A stretch of 64,000 nucleotides of DNA from Nyssa sinensis. Its lineage: Eukaryota; Streptophyta; Magnoliopsida; Cornales; Nyssaceae. Under the pieces are notes generated by a model. The model was not told the DNA's origin and made no database searches. It saw nothing but the letters and a program-made list of their open reading frames with translations. The stretch lies in the NCBI GenBank assembly GCA_008638375.1, contig CM018032.1:6523501-6587500 (forward strand). The letters run 5' to 3'. Made by a program: the position numbers and the translations under genes. Below are positions 40,701-52,300 of the stretch, one piece after another (the first letter of the stretch is position 1; each line of letters starts with the position of its first letter).

Positions 40701-43700
40701 TGTAATACCCAGACCCGAGTTAGGCAGTACCCGACCCGAGTTGGACTAGGCCAAAACATGTAATCCCGAACTGTAAGCCAAATTATTACGTAAATAAATT
40801 TTAAAATTAGACCGAATATACAGTTACATAATGTGTTCGATATACGATGCACGGGTGTGAGTTACAGGCAGTCCCGAGTACCCCAAGGGCCACCGTACAG
40901 GGAGCCCGATTTGTACGGGAAAGCGTGCGCGTGAGTGTATATATATGTGTATGTATGTATTTAAGTATACATATATATATAGATATATATATATATACGG
41001 CTATTATATATATATATATATAAGTAAATAAAAAGAAAAGAAAAGAAGAGAGTAGAAGCTCAGGGAAGATTATGGAAAGTTAAAGAAGAATTTAGAAGAA
41101 AGGAGAAGAAGAGAGAGAGAGAGAGAGAAGGCTGAAACAGCCGCGTGTGCGTGTGTGAGCGTTTCAAATTATAACTTAAATAAAACTAATGATACAAAAG
41201 CTAAGACAGAAAACTAAGTGAAGAGAAGAAAAGAAGAACAAGAAGAAAGAGGAAGAAGCAAGAAGAATAGGGTGCGGCAGATTCAGGAAAGGAGAAAAAC
41301 TCAGAAAAATTGGTAAGTAAAATTTCGTGGCAGTTTTCAGAATTTATAAGGTTGGTTTAATTTAATTATAGGGTCGTGTTAAGTATGAATTAAGGTTTTA
41401 AATGCAAAAAGAATCAAGGCAAATGATTGAGAAATGAGCTAAAAATTGTCAATTACAAGTTTGATGGAAAAAATTAGAATTTTGTGATTTTATGTGTGAT
41501 TTTGTGTTGAATGAGTGTAGAAGTGATCTAAACCTATTTAGGAGTTGAAAATAATAATTGAAGAGGTGAAATAGTGCATGTTTGAGCTCAAAATAGAAAA
41601 ATTTTAGGTGACCGGAAAAACGCACAATGGCTGGAGTTGAGATTTGAAGCCTATGTCGTGAAAAACCATTGATCAAATTAGAAAACTAAAGTTGGATTCA
41701 TGATCCTTGAAGAATTTAGAATAAAATTGCATTAGACTTATGTTAAAACTAGCCGAAAAAATATGGCCGTCGCCGGAGAAGACCATTGTTGGTCGCCAGA
41801 AAAGACAGAACCCAATTAGGGTTCGGGTAGCGGGTTCAGGTCAGACCCGACCCGACCCACCCGCAAATTTGAATAACCAATACGGCAGCTTTTTAGTAAG
41901 TGGTGAATTGAAATTAAATTAAGATTGGTAGTGTTTGGCTACAAGGATACAAAATTAATTGGCTTAAAATTTGAATAGGGATATCCTGTCCCTATTCTGT
42001 GAAGTTAGCCACTTTTTGGCTATCCTTGTGAGGAATAGAAATCTTGTAAATTCAAATTGACTCAGAATTTAACAGAAATTAGATAAAGGCCCAAAATTTT
42101 GACGTAATTATGAAAAGGCCCAACGGTAAATTAATTTAATAACATTTAAAAAGAGAAATTACTAAAATGACCCTAAGTCAAATGTGGGTCAAACGGACTC
42201 CAAACGAGACAAACAAATAGTCAATTTTTATTATCTCGGGCATTCCGAACCCAGTCATAAAGTCAAAATTATGAAAATAGGTCCTGAGAATAAAAGACCC
42301 ATAAAAGTGCTAAATGACTCATTTTGCCCTTTTCAGTCCAGGAGTCTAAATTAAAATCTGTAAAAGCCTAAACTAATTTTATTCAACGTTCCGAACTCGA
42401 TGACGAGTTCCAAATTAGCAAATAAAATACTTATAGCCATGCTAGATATATTTGAATACGTAGCATAGACTGAGTACGGCTATAGACTGAGTTGTATTTT
42501 CCGAATGACAAGAGCGTCAAAAAGAAAGGAAAAGGTAGCTTGACTTCTCAGGAAATAGTAGAAGGTAAGTAATATCCGGTCTCTGCATGTAGTACACTCA
42601 GCCATGTCACAGTTCTTTCTATACGCACTTGTACTCTTATTTATCGTATCAGATTCTTTATGATTCCACTTATGTGATATTACCTATCAGTGGAATAGCT
42701 TAGCGATGATGTTGTATCTTGCTCATGAGTTCCTATATTTATTGACGATGTTATATCTTGATCATGAGTTTCCTGTACATTTGTGCAAAGAATCATTATG
42801 TACACTTGTACGTAGGGCCAAAAGGGCCCAGATGTTGTTCTCGGCAGCCCAGTAACATAGCTATAAAAAGCTATAGTTATATTATGTTGCCTTGAACCAA
42901 TTATGACCCACATTCTCTTCCATAGAGGATAGCATTATCTTGGTATTTATCAGTGCCGGATTTATGCTCAGTCACAAACTCCATCTGGATGCATAGTATG
43001 ACCCGAGTACGGGGACCAGTTTTCCATCATGGCTATGTCAAGGCATAGTGCATGACAGCAGTCCTGGTGGACACAGTTTATATTATTGAGCTCAGTGCCT
43101 TATGTATACAGGGGGTAGCCGGGCCCCGTAGTTGATCGCATCCACCAATTTTGACATCAATATTTATTTATTGAGATTCATAGTATGATCATGTTCTTGT
43201 ATGAATGATCATGTAGTTGCACAGCTTTTATTGAGTACTTACTATGATCACGTATTTGACAGCTTTTGACTATAGCACTGATGTTGTCTTTCAGACTAGA
43301 TATTCTATGATTACCATCTGTATTTCTGATCATTTGATATTTATTGATGAGTTATGATTGTTGCTATGATATTGACTGGCTATCATATCCTTATTATTGG
43401 ATTATTCAGTTTCTTTGTCGATCATGTACACATGGCAGAGTAAGGGATTTACTTACTGAGCTTAGTTTAGCTCACTCCAAACTTATATGTTTAATTTCAG
43501 GGACTGACACGGAGGACAGACCGTAGGAGGCTACGGCTATAGGTTGGACATTTTTGGCAAGTAATGGTAATAGTAGTATAGTCTTGTAGCACTCCCGTGT
43601 ATTCACGTCCTGGGGACGAGATGATGGATTAGAAATTTTACAAGCTGTATTTTTGTATTGGCAAAATGATATGTACATGTAACCTTTCACTTGATGTCTT

Positions 43701-46700
43701 CCGCTATGTTTATATATGATGATGTATGTGGTTACATGTTAGTTGCACTGATGATAATGTAACAGGATGATCAGGTCCGGTTCGGCAAAAGGGCCAGGTC
43801 GGATGGTTGCGGTCCGCTAATCCGCAAAGGGTGGGTTGCGGGTCGTGACATGAGTCCAAGAGGCTTAATTGACTAGCACCCGCACATACCAATAGGTTGC
43901 ATTTACTGGCACCCGTATATATCAATAAATTACATTCACTAGCACCCGAACAGCGACGTCAACAGGTAAGGAAATTTGGTAAAATGTCATGGTAAGGATA
44001 GCATTACTCAAAAAGAAATAACTGGAGTGAAGAGCAATAAGTGAAGTCACATTGTTAATTTGAGTGTAACTATTTGCTAGGCATTCTACACAAGCCATTG
44101 CATTTATTTCTTTCCTAGGCTAGAAAGACAACTAATTTAAGTTAAAATCCGAATAGAGTTCTTCATTAGCCATTCCATTAAATTGTCTTTACAAGCATGG
44201 TCTATGTAAAATATAATTGTTAAATCCCTTTAACACAGATACATGGTTTTCTCAAAAGAAATAAATAAATAAAAATTAGTCATAAATAAGACATTTTTTA
44301 CATTTTAAATAAGACTAGAATAAATCCCAAACAAATTTAAGACATAACAAATCCTATAACCTTCACATCCTAGCCAGGACACAAAACAATCCCGAACCAT
44401 TAAATTACCAAAGAACCCTTAAATGCCTGTCAAAGATGCTGGAACAAGTAAGTTCATTCATAAACACTATATCTATAACATGGCACCAATAATCTGAGTC
44501 ATTTGCTAATCTTGCTAGGCAAGTGTCTCAATTGACTGCTTCCTCATTTCATCATAATGTTTATGATTCCTACTTATATTCAAATGTTAAACACCTAGCA
44601 GAGTAATGGTAGTGGAACATTAATATCAGCATCAAATTGTGTTATGAAAGTAATAAAACAAGGTTTCGTCCAATGGGATTGTGACAGAGTAACCATACAC
44701 ATTCACAAACAATCCACATGGACACCCCTGAGGAAGCTGAAGACAGTGATCATTCCTCAGTCAATCACAATAAAAACATGTGTTCAATTGAGTATCGTGT
44801 CCAACAATCTCAACACCAGTATGGTATTGGATAATGCAAACAAATCCATCTTAACAAAATGAGAATAACAAGTCATTTGAGCGTGAGAAATTTGGCACCT
44901 TATCATTCCTCCTATGATACCCAAAAATTAAACATATATGTAGAAAAATACATACAAAAGGAACAGGGCGTAGGATACAAGATGGAACCCTCTCGCAAGA
45001 AAAATATGAAGAGGAAAACTGAAAACCTTGTACTTTGCAGCCAAAACATTCTTCACGATAACAAAGCTGACATCCATAGATGCTTTAGGATGCAGCACTC
45101 CACCCATGGCAGTCACCAACTTTCCAATCTCAACCTACAGCAAATTTATAAACCAAAGAATCAACACTAATGTTGGGGTTTGTGGGGAAGAAGGGAAGGG
45201 AGGGGAGGGAGGGAGAGAGAGAGAGAAGGAAAGGTGCATTCAGCACCAACAAACCACAAAGAGAAAAGAACTCAGGCTATAGAATCCATTAATGTAATTT
45301 ATAAAACCAATCTAATAAGGGTTATTTCAAATCCAATTTTTTCAAGTTCTGATATAAGCAATATATATATAAAGAATGAGAGGAAGAGAAAGGCCAATCC
45401 CATGGTGGTACACACAAAAAAAAAAAATACAATAAAACAGTGGGCTCATTCTATAAATCCATTATCACTACACCTTTTTTGAAAATGGATCTAGACATTT
45501 AATTGTGAAAATCTTGCACAATTCCTTAATTTAATAATTTCATAATTCGTAATGTCACATACATAACGTGCCAATCAAAAAAATAATAATGTTACGGTCA
45601 TAACAGCCATTACTCGAAAGTTCTCCAGCCTTGAAACAGAAATATTTTAAATGTTCTCATCTGTATAAATACTATTGAAAAATATTAACAAATTCTAAAT
45701 GTGGAAGAATCGAGAAGAAAGGAAGATACGATCCAGTTCATTTTCTAATTCCTAGTTTATAAGTGAAGAATTTGACTATCAAATTTTGATCAAAAAACAG
45801 GATCTACAGTTTTGTTCATGAATGTTGATATCTACACCTGGATTGGAGTAAATGTAGGATGAATGTGAAGTGCTGTATCACCCTGGCACATGAGGATCAA
45901 TTTAACCAATCCCACTTTCAAAGACTCTGTATGTTTATCAACTATCAGACTTGATATCTCTTGTTTACATCAAATATGTCCAGTTACCTTTTCTTACTAG
46001 AATTATTCGTATATCAAATTTCTACAGAAGGGGTTGTACAAATCACTGATAGTTCCAAACCTATGTCAGGCCACAATGTCAATGTGCCATGACTACTGAC
46101 ATTCTTCCAGAACGAAAAGAATGCTACTGCATACATCTTCTTCAACCCCTATGTCAGGCCAAAATGTCAATGTGCCATGACTACTGACATTCTTCCAGAA
46201 CGAAAAGAATGCTACTGCATACATCTTCTTCAACCCCTATGTGGATGTGATTCATGTTGTAATACCCTGACCCAAATTGTAACAGAGCGAACCATGTAAA
46301 CCCGGGCCGATAGGACTTTATGTCATGATATCGAAAGGAATGGACGGTTGTGAAATTTAAATAATTTTGAATGTACGGACGATGTCGGGGTGATGCCCGA
46401 GCAAGCCAGGAACGAATATTGCAATAAAAATAAAAATAAAAATACAAGAAAAAGAAAAATTAAAATAAAATAAAATCAAAATAAATAAAATCAAAAATAA
46501 AAAATCATAATATATATGGAATATGGGTATATGTATATGTGTATATATGTAGGTGTATATATATATATATATATAATATATATATCAAGAAATATAAATA
46601 TGGAAGGTGCATGAAAAGGGGGTTACAAGAGAAGGAAAGAAACTGAAGGAAGAAAAAAAGAACTGAAACGGAAAGAAGGGAAGTGAAGGGGCGCAGGGGA

Positions 46701-49700
46701 GTTATAACCCATGCGTTGGGTTGAAAAAAAAAAACACAGGGAAAGAAAAAAAAAAAAAAAAGAGGAACCAGAAGGAAGCAGCAACTGAGAAGGGTTCGGG
46801 TTGCAGAAGAGAACCAGGAGGAGAGAAGGAGAAGAGGAGGAAGAAAAGGAGAGGAGAAGAACAGTCGCAGAAGGTAAAACTCCAATTTTTTTATTCTCTG
46901 TATTTTTCTGGCTTTCATTTAGAGTTGCTCAAAGCTTAGTTTTGATGGTAGAATGTTGTTCTAGGGAGAAAAATAGGAATTTAGGAAAACAATCGCGAAG
47001 GAAACGGTTGAAAAATGAGGTAGATATAGGGGATGATCGGAAAATATAAAGTTGTAAATTTATGCTTATTCGTTTGGTTTGAAATGCCAAAAATGTTGTA
47101 TGAATGTTTAAAATGTTGTTTGGAGAAGTTTAGAATCAAAAAGGAGCAGAAAAACTGCAAGAAAAAGAAAGAAAAAAAAATTCTGAAAATTTTCCGGCCG
47201 CCAGCACCGAAGAAGGTGACTGGAGGGCCGCTGGAAAGCCATGGGGGGACAGGGGATTGTTCGGTCAAAGGGTCGGGCCTCGGGTCGGGTCAGAACCTGC
47301 CCAAGTGCAGGGACGACCCGACACTGTGAAGGGGCTGATGGGTTATTCTTTCAGTTCATTAAAAAAAATGGTGAACAGTGGAGGGATAAGGCAGCTGGGG
47401 GGAATCAAACCCCAGACGCATAGGGGTGAGAGCCTTATGGCTCTGAATTCACCACTGTGGCACTGAGGCACATGTGGTAGAATGCTGAACTAATATATAT
47501 ATATATATATATATATAATAGTATTTAGCTAATAAATTTAATTAATTAAATTATTATTAATTTAAATCCCGATGTTCAAATTAGTCAAGTGAATAGTGAA
47601 AATTTACTATTTTGAACCTTCTAGACCCAATGGTGAGGTCCGTTTCACGAGACAGAGTCCCAAAAAATAAAATACTTATAGAGACCAAAATGACCAAAAT
47701 GCCCTTGAGTCAAATGTGAGTCAAACGAACTCCGATTAAACTAAGTAAATAGTGAATTTTTATTGTTTCAAACCTTCTAGACTCAACGGTGAAGTCCGAT
47801 TTGTGAAACTAAGTCCCAAAAAATAGAGACATGTAAAATGACCGTTTTGCCCTTTTCGGATAGAAGTCTAAATTAAAAACCGTGAAAGCCTAAACTAACT
47901 TTTTTCAACATTCTAGACTCAATGGTAGGGTCTAAATTAGTAAAAGAGTTAAAGTAACGAAGTATACAATTTGATAAATGACAGTAGAACTAAAACATGT
48001 TTATTGATGTATAGGCAAGTCAAAGGGAAAGGAGAAAATTACGGAGTACTAAAATAGATCATACGGATTAAAAGTAAGTAAACTCCTATCTCTTAGACGT
48101 GGTTTTCCAAGCCACATTCTTTCTATTACTGCCAAATTTTGTACTCTTTTACGAACCAACTATTATTATTCCACAATTGATATTGTTCTATCTTGTGGTT
48201 GTTATTGACTGCGATATCATGATTGTTGTGTTATGCCTTGAAAAGCCTATTGTTATATGTCTATGCATGCTATTCCATGTTAATACACTTCTTATGGAAT
48301 TACAAGAGAATCATTATTTAATTGAATGCCGGATTTGTGCTTAGTCACAATATCCATCCGATACTTTCTGAGTTGGCAGGACCTTCGGGTCGATTGACAG
48401 GACTTACGGGTCGATTGACAGGACCTTCGGGTCGATTGACAAAACCTACGGGTCGATTGACAAGACCTACAAGTCCGTGAACGGACATATGGAGATGAGA
48501 GCGTTTTTACGCATGGAGTTATGAATAATTCTATGTTGACAGTTCATTCATTGATTGTACTTAATTGTGACCGATTTATTGTGGCAGTATATTTTCATGT
48601 TGATTGTTATTATTGAGCTTCCCCATTTTCATGCTATGTTGTTTATTGTGCCTTACTGTTCATTGGCCCTTGTGGCATTTTACCGTTAACTACATCTGTT
48701 TCCATAATTGGCTATCATGTTCACCCTATGAGTTCATATCTCTCTATGTTAACCCTAACCCGTGTCGAAGATGGCTTTTACTTACTGAGCTTTGTTAGCT
48801 CACCCCACTTACTTATTTTTCAGGTGAGAATGCCGCAGGACCACAGTAGGAGTCCAAGAGCATAAGGAGACAGTTTGAGCAAAACGTTACGTAGTTTCTC
48901 CCATGTACTCACCACCTAAGAGTGGTTGAATGTTATTTTTATGTCGGTTTATAGTTTTCAGTTGTTAAACAATATTTTGTATTAAGATTTCCGCTAATTT
49001 ACTGTTAAGTTACATTATATATTGTTGTCATTGATACAAAGAAATGTAAAACGTAGAGACGGCCATTGGGTCAGTCCCGCGACACGAGATCTGCATAGGG
49101 TAGGTTTCGGGTCGTGACACATGTAACCCCAAGAAAAATATTATCTATAGTCTAAAACATATTCAAACCACAAAAGCAAAAAAGGGTAAAACACGAATAA
49201 ACAAACCACAAAAGAAAATTTTGAAAAATATAATATACCTATCTCACGATGAAGATGAGCATTGTAAGAGATTAGAAATTAAGATAAACAAGAACAGTGA
49301 TATGAATAAAGTGGTAGGCCTAAAGTTTGTGCACAAATAAAATCAGTATCAAACTTCATCAAAAAATGAACTACACTTATCAATTGTATGGGTTCATACC
49401 ATCCAACTAGGATTATACAACATCAAACCTGGTGAGACACCACCACCCAAAAGAAAATGGCCAATGTTACATTTTACAACTCAATATTTTAGCCAATTAT
49501 CCAATCCCAAGCCAATCAAAGTATAATCCTTAAACTGACTATATACAAGTTTTTTGGTCCAAAATAAGGATGGCAACACCGCCCCGAGGGGGGGGGGGGG
49601 GGGGCCTACCCCAACCCCACCCCTCGAAAAAAGAAAAAAGTCCCCCCCAACCCGTTTAAATCCTGTGGTAGGCAGGGGCGGGTCACCATTAGGGTCCCCA

Positions 49701-52108
49701 TTTATTTTAAAACTTTTATTAATTTATTTAGTTTATTAAATTAACTGTAATTAACGCGCATTTCAAACGCATTTCAAAGAAATATACATACCAATAGAGA
49801 ACTAGAATGGCATTATTTTTTTTTTCAAACATATAACTCTATCAAGTTTGTATAAACTTTTAATAGGTAACTAAAAATTATCATTATAAACATTGATTAT
49901 ATAGCACAAAACTCCTTTATTATTTTAGTTTATATAATCAGGGTGGGGCACGTTCACCCCAAACCTGCCCCAAACCCTAATGGGTTGACATATCTTCCTC
50001 CAAACTCGTCCCATTACGAGCAAGATATGGCAAGTTCCCAACAGAGCGGATTAAATTGTCATCCTAGACTAGAAGGGAGGACTGCCCAAACCCAACAAGA
50101 AACGGGAAGCCCCTGACCCCCTACCACACACACACACCCACCCACCCAAAATAAGAAACAACCACCACTGAGCCACCCGATCTCATATCCCTCTACCAAG
50201 CCTTGAACCTCATACCACCCCCAATGAAGGAGTAGAGCATATTACCTCAGCAAGACAGCTGGTGGTATATTAGTGTTACTTATGCAACAATAAGCATCAA
50301 ATTATAATATAAAAAAAAATAGATCAGAAAAGTACAGAACTTGATATATATATATATATAGAGCGAGAGAGAGTGTGTGCCCTCCAATAAATTTTTGAAA
50401 AACCTTACAGGTCTACATAGCTGAATAATCAATATTTCAAAGAATGTGTGTGTAAGTGTGTGTTTGCACGCACGTTTGCTCATATTCTGTAGCAGGGTTG
50501 GGAGCACATCCTGCAATTTAACTTAAATATCAGCAGAATAATGAAGAGTTCACTCTATTCCGAATAAAAAAAATTTACTTATTAGATAATAGAAGGATGC
50601 ATGCACATTCAGCAAGAAACTAACAATATAGGTTTGAATGACAAATGTCTCCTATTTTGGTGATTGACATTAGCTTTTAAGCATGATTGCCTGCACATAA
50701 GCAGAAACTACCAACATCAAAAGACATGAGGAGGGGTGAAGAACAGGAACTATGCAATGTCTTCATGTTTGGAATGTCCCCCCCAGGGGGAGAGGGCCAG
50801 GGGGCACCGTTTCTGTTTAAATAAATAATAATGATGAGAAACATTTTTGGAAGAAGGTAAGGGATCTCCTCAGCCGCACTTTCCTTTATATTAGTGATAT
50901 AGAGATGAGGCAGCTCACGAGGATGTAAGACCAGGGAAATACCTTTTCATCCATCTCAAAACCAGATGCCAGTATTTTGACCGCATCCATTGCGAGGCAA
51001 CAAGTGAACCCTTGTTTAGGCAGCACTCTGTGTTCTTTTGCACAGGAAAGTACACATTGAGGACCTGCTCAAATACAAAGATGCATCAAAAATTCAATAC
51101 TGTTTAACACCCCTTCTCTAACAAGCAAATTCATTGTAGATAGGTCAACCACACAGAACAGTAATTTAATGGTCCATTTCTTATGTACACATTTCTGTCA
51201 TAAATTGACCACAGTGTCACTTGTGTTGATTGTGTTCCAAAATTATTATAGGGACATTTGACTACAACCACACAATTTTCTTGACTGAGAAACCATAACC
51301 AACCTTGCTCATCAAGACAAGTGACAGCTAACACAAATATTGATAATCTTAACAATATGTATTTATATTATACCTATGCTTGTATTTATATTCATATGTG
51401 TAGAAAGAAAATATGCATTGAATCATAAAAGCTTTTGTTCGGCTCTCGAGAAGAATGTTACAAAAATTTAAAAAAAAAAAAATAGAATCCGACTTCTACT
51501 CTTTTCTCTGCTGTTTTGAAAATCCAAAAAGAAGAAGGAAAAGGAATGGAAAGAAAGAAAAAAAAAAAAAAAAAAGCAACAACAACCACAAGTGTTAAAT
51601 ATCACATGACACAGACAAACACATGTCAGTAATGTCTTAACTAATCCAACAATCTAAAAAACTTAACAAAAAACAATAAAGAACTCACATATCACAGTCC
51701 AAGCTTAGGCAGGTGAAAAGAAAGGGACAATCTTTATGAAGTTGCAACAAAATCAAGATATGTAGGAAACTATGCCAGTATCTCGAAACCATACCAAGCA
51801 AATTACAGCCCTTGTTTCGGAGATCGTCAAACTTTTCCTGTAAAACAAAGAATGTGCCAGAAATGGATATTTTAAATTCAAATTCAATTGAATTCAACTG
51901 AAATTCAAGTGGTATAGTATAAGTTGGTTACATGGTCTGGAGATGAGATGATATGGTAATCGTTGGGGCCATTTCGCTTAGGATCGCAGCAAAGAAAGAC
52001 TTCCGCTCCATTGTGCTTGAGAGCGTCGTGAAGCGAATCGAAGATTTCAGGCGGCACTAGGTTCCGAGACATGAATACGTTTGCTCCCTTGAACGTCTTC
52101 ATCATCAT
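22754..52108 (-). CDS. MEI1: Six-BRCT TopBP1-like protein (MEIOSIS DEFECTIVE 1 homologue)
   Basis: Minus-strand exons: 52108-51932, 51837-51795, 51064-50943, 45134-45027, 39934-39790, 39686-39595, 37659-37566, 37418-36926, 36039-35897, 35692-35346, 33280-33113, 24592-24302, 24201-23782, 23691-23647, 23560-23475, 23140-23050 and 22831-22754. They sum to 2943 nt, 980 residues, with every junction in phase. BRCT repeats lie at about residues 5-90, 100-180, 184-260, 378-460, 569-650 and 668-741; the typical Trp is visible in INWLHQCW, TRKWFDQS, TIWLEDC, SSHWIRSC and CEWIYEC. A charged, probably disordered tail (742-980) includes KRAR, a possible nuclear signal. TopBP1/Dpb11-type BRCT proteins scaffold replication and DNA-damage checkpoint complexes; the Arabidopsis homologue is needed for meiosis and repair. 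Length agrees with the about 970 residues I recall for it. Introns reach 8.5 kb. Two introns look U12-type, and their exact borders (37659/39595 and 23560/23647) are the least certain. Confidence 0.92.
23561..23646 (-). other. Candidate U12-type GT-AG intron
   Basis: An 86-bp intron of the BRCT gene. Its donor AGT|GTATCCTTAC matches the U12 donor consensus at all eight positions. TCCTTGAT, a U12 branch-site word, ends about 10 bases before the acceptor GATCAG|CTT. This splice keeps the frame and the length expected from remembered homologues (CDKS joined to LFSSDCS). A U2 alternative (AAAA|GTGTAT to TTGTAG|ATC) also keeps frame and adds one net residue. Confidence 0.65.
26575..26656 (+). repeat. 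MULE left terminal inverted repeat
   Basis: Pairs with 32131-32212 in inverted orientation with substitutions and small indels. Confidence 0.9.
28390..30860 (+). pseudogene. MuDR-type transposase, frame-broken
   Basis: Pieces in order: an N-terminal region at 28412-28690 (RIGRVDPDRYCYFDLLEDV); an acidic stretch and a MuDR-like segment at 28786-29145 (FHIGMLFGNVNLFRETLRDY); a following block to about 29432 (CKCAAKDF near 29163); a catalytic-core piece at 29620-29830 (GLDGCHLKGPYGDVLLAA, first Asp of the DDE triad); a region at 30043-30444 (NNMTESFNRWVGHLRSKP); a SWIM zinc finger at about 30400-30470 (CVCM then IPCKHAAAAVS); and a CCHC-like knuckle at about 30708-30755 (CIICKELGRNKRIC). Frame changes occur near 28700, 29150 and 30410, and an intron or deletion near 29830-29940. 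It is unlikely to make active enzyme, but the domain order is complete. Confidence 0.85.
32131..32212 (-). repeat. MULE right terminal inverted repeat
   Basis: Inverse partner of 26575-26656. The outer end reads GGGTAAATT on the minus strand and is followed directly by the AAAAATTTA duplication. Confidence 0.9.
39293..39328. repeat. C14-A22 homopolymer junction
   Basis: Fourteen C followed directly by 22 A inside an intron of the BRCT gene. The exact lengths may be assembly-sensitive. Confidence 0.85.
39341..39508. repeat. 84-bp tandem duplication
   Basis: AGACATGACCTCAAATCAGC starts at 39341 and again at 39425. Both copies continue into AAATCTGTGTTCCCAACACC, with A-rich spacer between. A shorter AGACATGACCT copy occurs at about 39270. 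Confidence 0.85.
40373..40529. repeat. About 78-bp tandem duplication
   Basis: Two diverged copies, 40373-40451 and 40452-40529, each containing GARAAGATGAGCACT and CAGCCA. Confidence 0.75.
40701..43850. mobile_element. Solo LTR, 3150 bp, with perfect 5-bp target duplication
   Basis: Begins TGTAATACCC and ends GGGTCGTGACA, i.e. TG...CA with short inverted ends. It is flanked on both sides by TGAGT (40696-40700 and 43851-43855). No internal retroelement genes follow, so the element was probably reduced by LTR-LTR recombination. It contains TA microsatellites (about 40970-41025), a GA tract (41110-41128) and GGGTCG/CGACCC words at the ends. Ends of this type occur on long plant Ty3/gypsy LTRs; the family is inferred. 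Confidence 0.88.
46061..46236. repeat. 88-bp near-perfect tandem duplication
   Basis: 46061-46148 and 46149-46236 are identical except for one base (CCACAATG versus CCAAAATG). A partial third start, CCTATGT, follows. The block ends about 20 bases before the solo LTR. Confidence 0.95.
47396..47472 (-). mobile_element. tRNA-like segment, possible SINE
   Basis: On the minus strand GTGCCTCAGTGCCACAGTGG is followed by GAATTC and, about 40 bases later, GGGTTTGATTCCC, which matches a pol III B box (GGTTCGANTCC) with one change. An A-run (plus-strand AAAAAAAA at 47361-47368) lies just downstream as a possible tail. It could also be a chance tRNA-like fold or a true tRNA relic. Confidence 0.4.
48379..48470. 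repeat. 21-bp tandem array
   Basis: Four units of the form GGACYTWCGGGTCGATTGACA (48379-48462) plus a partial fifth, inside the second solo LTR. Confidence 0.92.
49567..50065. mobile_element. Candidate non-autonomous hAT-like element
   Basis: The left end starts AGGATGGCAAC followed by GCCCCG; the right end is inverted (TTGTCATCCT). Both subterminal regions are GC-rich with GGGGCGGG/CCCCAACCC words around an AT-rich core, as in plant hAT-type elements with GGATGGCAA ends. No 8-bp target duplication matches, so the boundary or class may be wrong. Confidence 0.45.
49588..49604. repeat. G17 homopolymer
   Basis: Seventeen consecutive G bases followed by further G/C-rich sequence. It could form a quadruplex and is a likely sequencing-length error site. 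Confidence 0.85.
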
Positions 52109-52300
52109 CTTCTATATCTGTATGTATAGATATAATATAGATAAGAGTGTTTATTGGAGAGATATTGGAAAGAGAGAGAGAATTGGAATAGGTTTTTCAA
52201 TTCTCTCTCTGAGTTCTGAATTGGGAGATTAGGTTTAGTTTTGTGTTGAAAATGAAAAATAAACGCGGGAACATCTTATATGTGCTTGTGACGAGTGGAC
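52109..52300 (-). promoter_or_regulatory. Candidate promoter and E2F-like site of the BRCT gene
   Basis: On the minus strand a TATA-like word (CATATAAG, 52282-52275) is followed by TTCCCGCG (52271-52264), close to the E2F consensus. The ATG is about 160 bases downstream, and a CT-rich tract (about 52185-52171) lies in the probable 5' UTR. E2F control would fit a replication and repair gene, but this is inference from one motif. Confidence 0.35.

Larger units (their letters stand above)
39935..45026 (-). other. 5.1-kb intron of the BRCT gene carrying a solo LTR
   Basis: Contains an approximately 78-bp tandem duplication at 40373-40529 (unit with AAAGCTGRCCAT and GAAGATGAGCACT) and a 3150-bp solo LTR (40701-43850). 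The remainder, 43856-45026, is non-coding with no recognised element. Confidence 0.85.
46258..49119. mobile_element. Solo LTR, 2862 bp, with perfect 5-bp target duplication
   Basis: Begins TGTAATACCC and ends GGGTCGTGACA, the same terminal words as the LTR at 40701-43850. Target duplication CATGT lies at 46253-46257 and 49120-49124. It contains A-rich AAAT repeats (46428-46500), a tRNA-like segment on the minus strand (about 47396-47472), a TA tract (47490-47516) and a 21-bp tandem array (48379-48470). A TTTACTTACTGAGCTT block near 48777 is shared with the first LTR (about 43449), so the two are related. Confidence 0.88.
45135..50942 (-). other. 5.8-kb intron of the BRCT gene carrying a second solo LTR
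   Basis: Holds an 88-bp tandem duplication (46061-46236), a 2862-bp solo LTR (46258-49119) and a hAT-like element (49567-50065). Also present are a GGGA/GAGA-rich tract at 45190-45230, a TA tract at 50344-50360 and a CCCACCC tract near 50135. No exon was recognised. Confidence 0.85.

Noticed and set aside
40970..41025. TA-rich stretch as a TATA promoter of a gene
   Set aside because: It is a TA microsatellite inside a solo LTR; no open frame follows.
46505..47466. Several open frames in the second solo LTR
   Set aside because: They are low-complexity or lack any domain, and the terminal words and target duplication explain the region.
22754..52108. The BRCT gene as a pseudogene because of its many insertions
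   Set aside because: All 17 exons have usable borders, no internal stops, and the phase closes to 980 residues. Every large insertion is intronic.
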